Of a stretch of DNA of 50,400 nt, positions 49,813-50,400 are shown one piece after another. The DNA comes from Pseudolysinimonas_A sp044239695. Its GTDB lineage: Bacteria > Actinomycetota > Actinomycetes > Actinomycetales > Microbacteriaceae. Within the stretch, counting starts at the first letter, position 1, and each line of letters starts with the position of its first letter. The DNA is taken from assembly GCF_044239695.1 (NCBI RefSeq), contig NZ_JBIIAW010000009.1:1-50400 (forward strand). Reading direction: 5' to 3'. A model generated the notes under the pieces. That model made no database searches. It worked only from the letters and a program-made list of their open reading frames with translations, and was not told the origin of the DNA. Both the position numbers and the translations under genes were made by a program.

Positions 49813-50400
49813 CGGGCTCGCCCAGGAAGGGGCCGAGCCCCAGATCGACGAGCACCACCCGCCCGGCGTAGCGCGCCCCGGGGTCGCGCAGCAGCCCGGC
49901 CTTGATCGCCCCGAAAGTGACGGAGAGGTCGGCCGGCAGCACGGTCGCGTCCGGCACCGAGCCGTCGTCGGGGGAGATGCCGCTCGGGATGTCGACGGCG
50001 ACGACCCGCGGACGCCCCGGGCCGGCGAGGGTCGGCAGGATGGCCGCGACGGCGTCGCGGGCGGTGCCGCGGAGAGCGGGGGAGGCCCCGGTCCCGGTGC
50101 CGAGGATGCCGTCGAGCACGACGTCGGCGTCGGTGGCGAGGGAGGCCACGTCGGCCGCATCCGCCCAGGTCGCTCCGGCGGCGAGAGCCGTCGCCGCGGC
50201 GACGGCGTGGAACCGCGAGCCCGTCGCGACGAGGTCGACGCGCATGCCGGCGTCGGCGAGTTCGGCGAGCGCGAAGAGCGCGTCGCCGCCGTTGTCACCC
50301 GACCCGATGAGCGCGAGGGCGCGCCGCGGGGCGAGGTCGCGGAGTTCCGCGGCGAGCGCGGCGGCGGCTCGCCGCATGAGCGGTTCGCCCGCGTCGAGCA
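49799..50400 (-). CDS. nnrE: NAD(P)H-hydrate epimerase (N-terminus outside window)
   Basis: YjeF N-terminal-domain protein repairing R-NAD(P)HX. ALIGSGDNGGDALFALAELADAGMRVDL is the conserved G-x-GNNGGDG-type block (here SGDNGGDAL). VDIPSGISPDDGSV carries the K+/catalytic Asp region, and ATVLPADLSVTFGAIKAGLLRDPGARYAGRVVLVDLGLG ends the domain. The frame is open past 50377 to the window edge (LLDAGEPLM), so the 5' end is missing. It ends without a NnrD dehydratase domain, so it is a single-function epimerase, or the dehydratase is encoded elsewhere. Confidence 0.9.
   Translation of the reverse strand, partial: LDAGEPLMRRAAAALAAELRDLAPRRALALIGSGDNGGDALFALAELADAGMRVDLVATGSRFHAVAAATALAAGATWADAADVASLATDADVVLDGILGTGTGASPALRGTARDAVAAILPTLAGPGRPRVVAVDIPSGISPDDGSVPDATVLPADLSVTFGAIKAGLLRDPGARYAGRVVLVDLGLGPFLGEPVISA

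Overview
The window is very GC-rich, densely coding actinobacterial chromosome. The left third keeps the gene order found in Mycobacterium tuberculosis and relatives (nadK-recN-pyrG-NUDIX-xerD-parA-scpA-scpB-rluB-cmk-der). That order, the MarR/LLM/FMN-reductase set and the DUF5997 pair point to the Microbacteriaceae (a Microbacterium- or Leifsonia-like organism). The genus is inference; no rRNA or other marker is present to settle it.

Layout. (1) 3-14492, plus strand: NAD kinase (cut by the window edge), RecN, CTP synthase, a NUDIX hydrolase, XerD, ParA, ScpA/ScpB, RluB, prephenate dehydrogenase, CMP kinase and Der, mostly joined by 4-base start/stop overlaps, then a methyltransferase and a membrane protein. 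A zinc-ribbon protein on the minus strand sits between parA and scpA. (2) 14493-16409: an islet with short tandem repeats, a divergent HxlR regulator/metallo-beta-lactamase pair and a decayed IS5-type transposase. (3) 16410-22352: a MetE-like methyltransferase, a MOSC protein, a UvrA-like ABC ATPase, a membrane protein and a DUF222/HNH protein. (4) 22468-23900: tRNA-Pro(GGG) whose 3' end received an IS481-family element with a 15-bp target duplication; the tRNA's own terminator hairpin is now 1.3 kb away. (5) 23992-31403: a heliorhodopsin, YaeQ, a HTH-less LysR-type effector domain divergent from DUF5997, YchJ-like and ACT proteins, an orphan histidine kinase, RlmN and an SDR. (6) 31454-42575: Pta-AckA, a 5'-3' exonuclease, an LLM monooxygenase/MarR/FMN reductase operon with a clear operator, a GH15 enzyme, and a LysR/fumarate reductase-like flavoprotein pair. 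(7) 42582-50400: an ABC-2 exporter with DUF1048 and PadR, a LigD-type polymerase convergent with an ATP-dependent ligase, dTMP kinase, Mug, a second LLM enzyme, a Ddn-like protein and NnrE (cut by the edge).

The most notable gene is the heliorhodopsin at 23992-24795, which keeps the retinal lysine, counterion glutamate and both conserved histidines. No retinal-synthesis gene lies nearby. A window-wide pattern is also clear: more than twenty starts have a TAnnnT-like -10 hexamer ending 6-8 nt before the start codon and no Shine-Dalgarno, the signature of leaderless transcription. It helped choose several starts.
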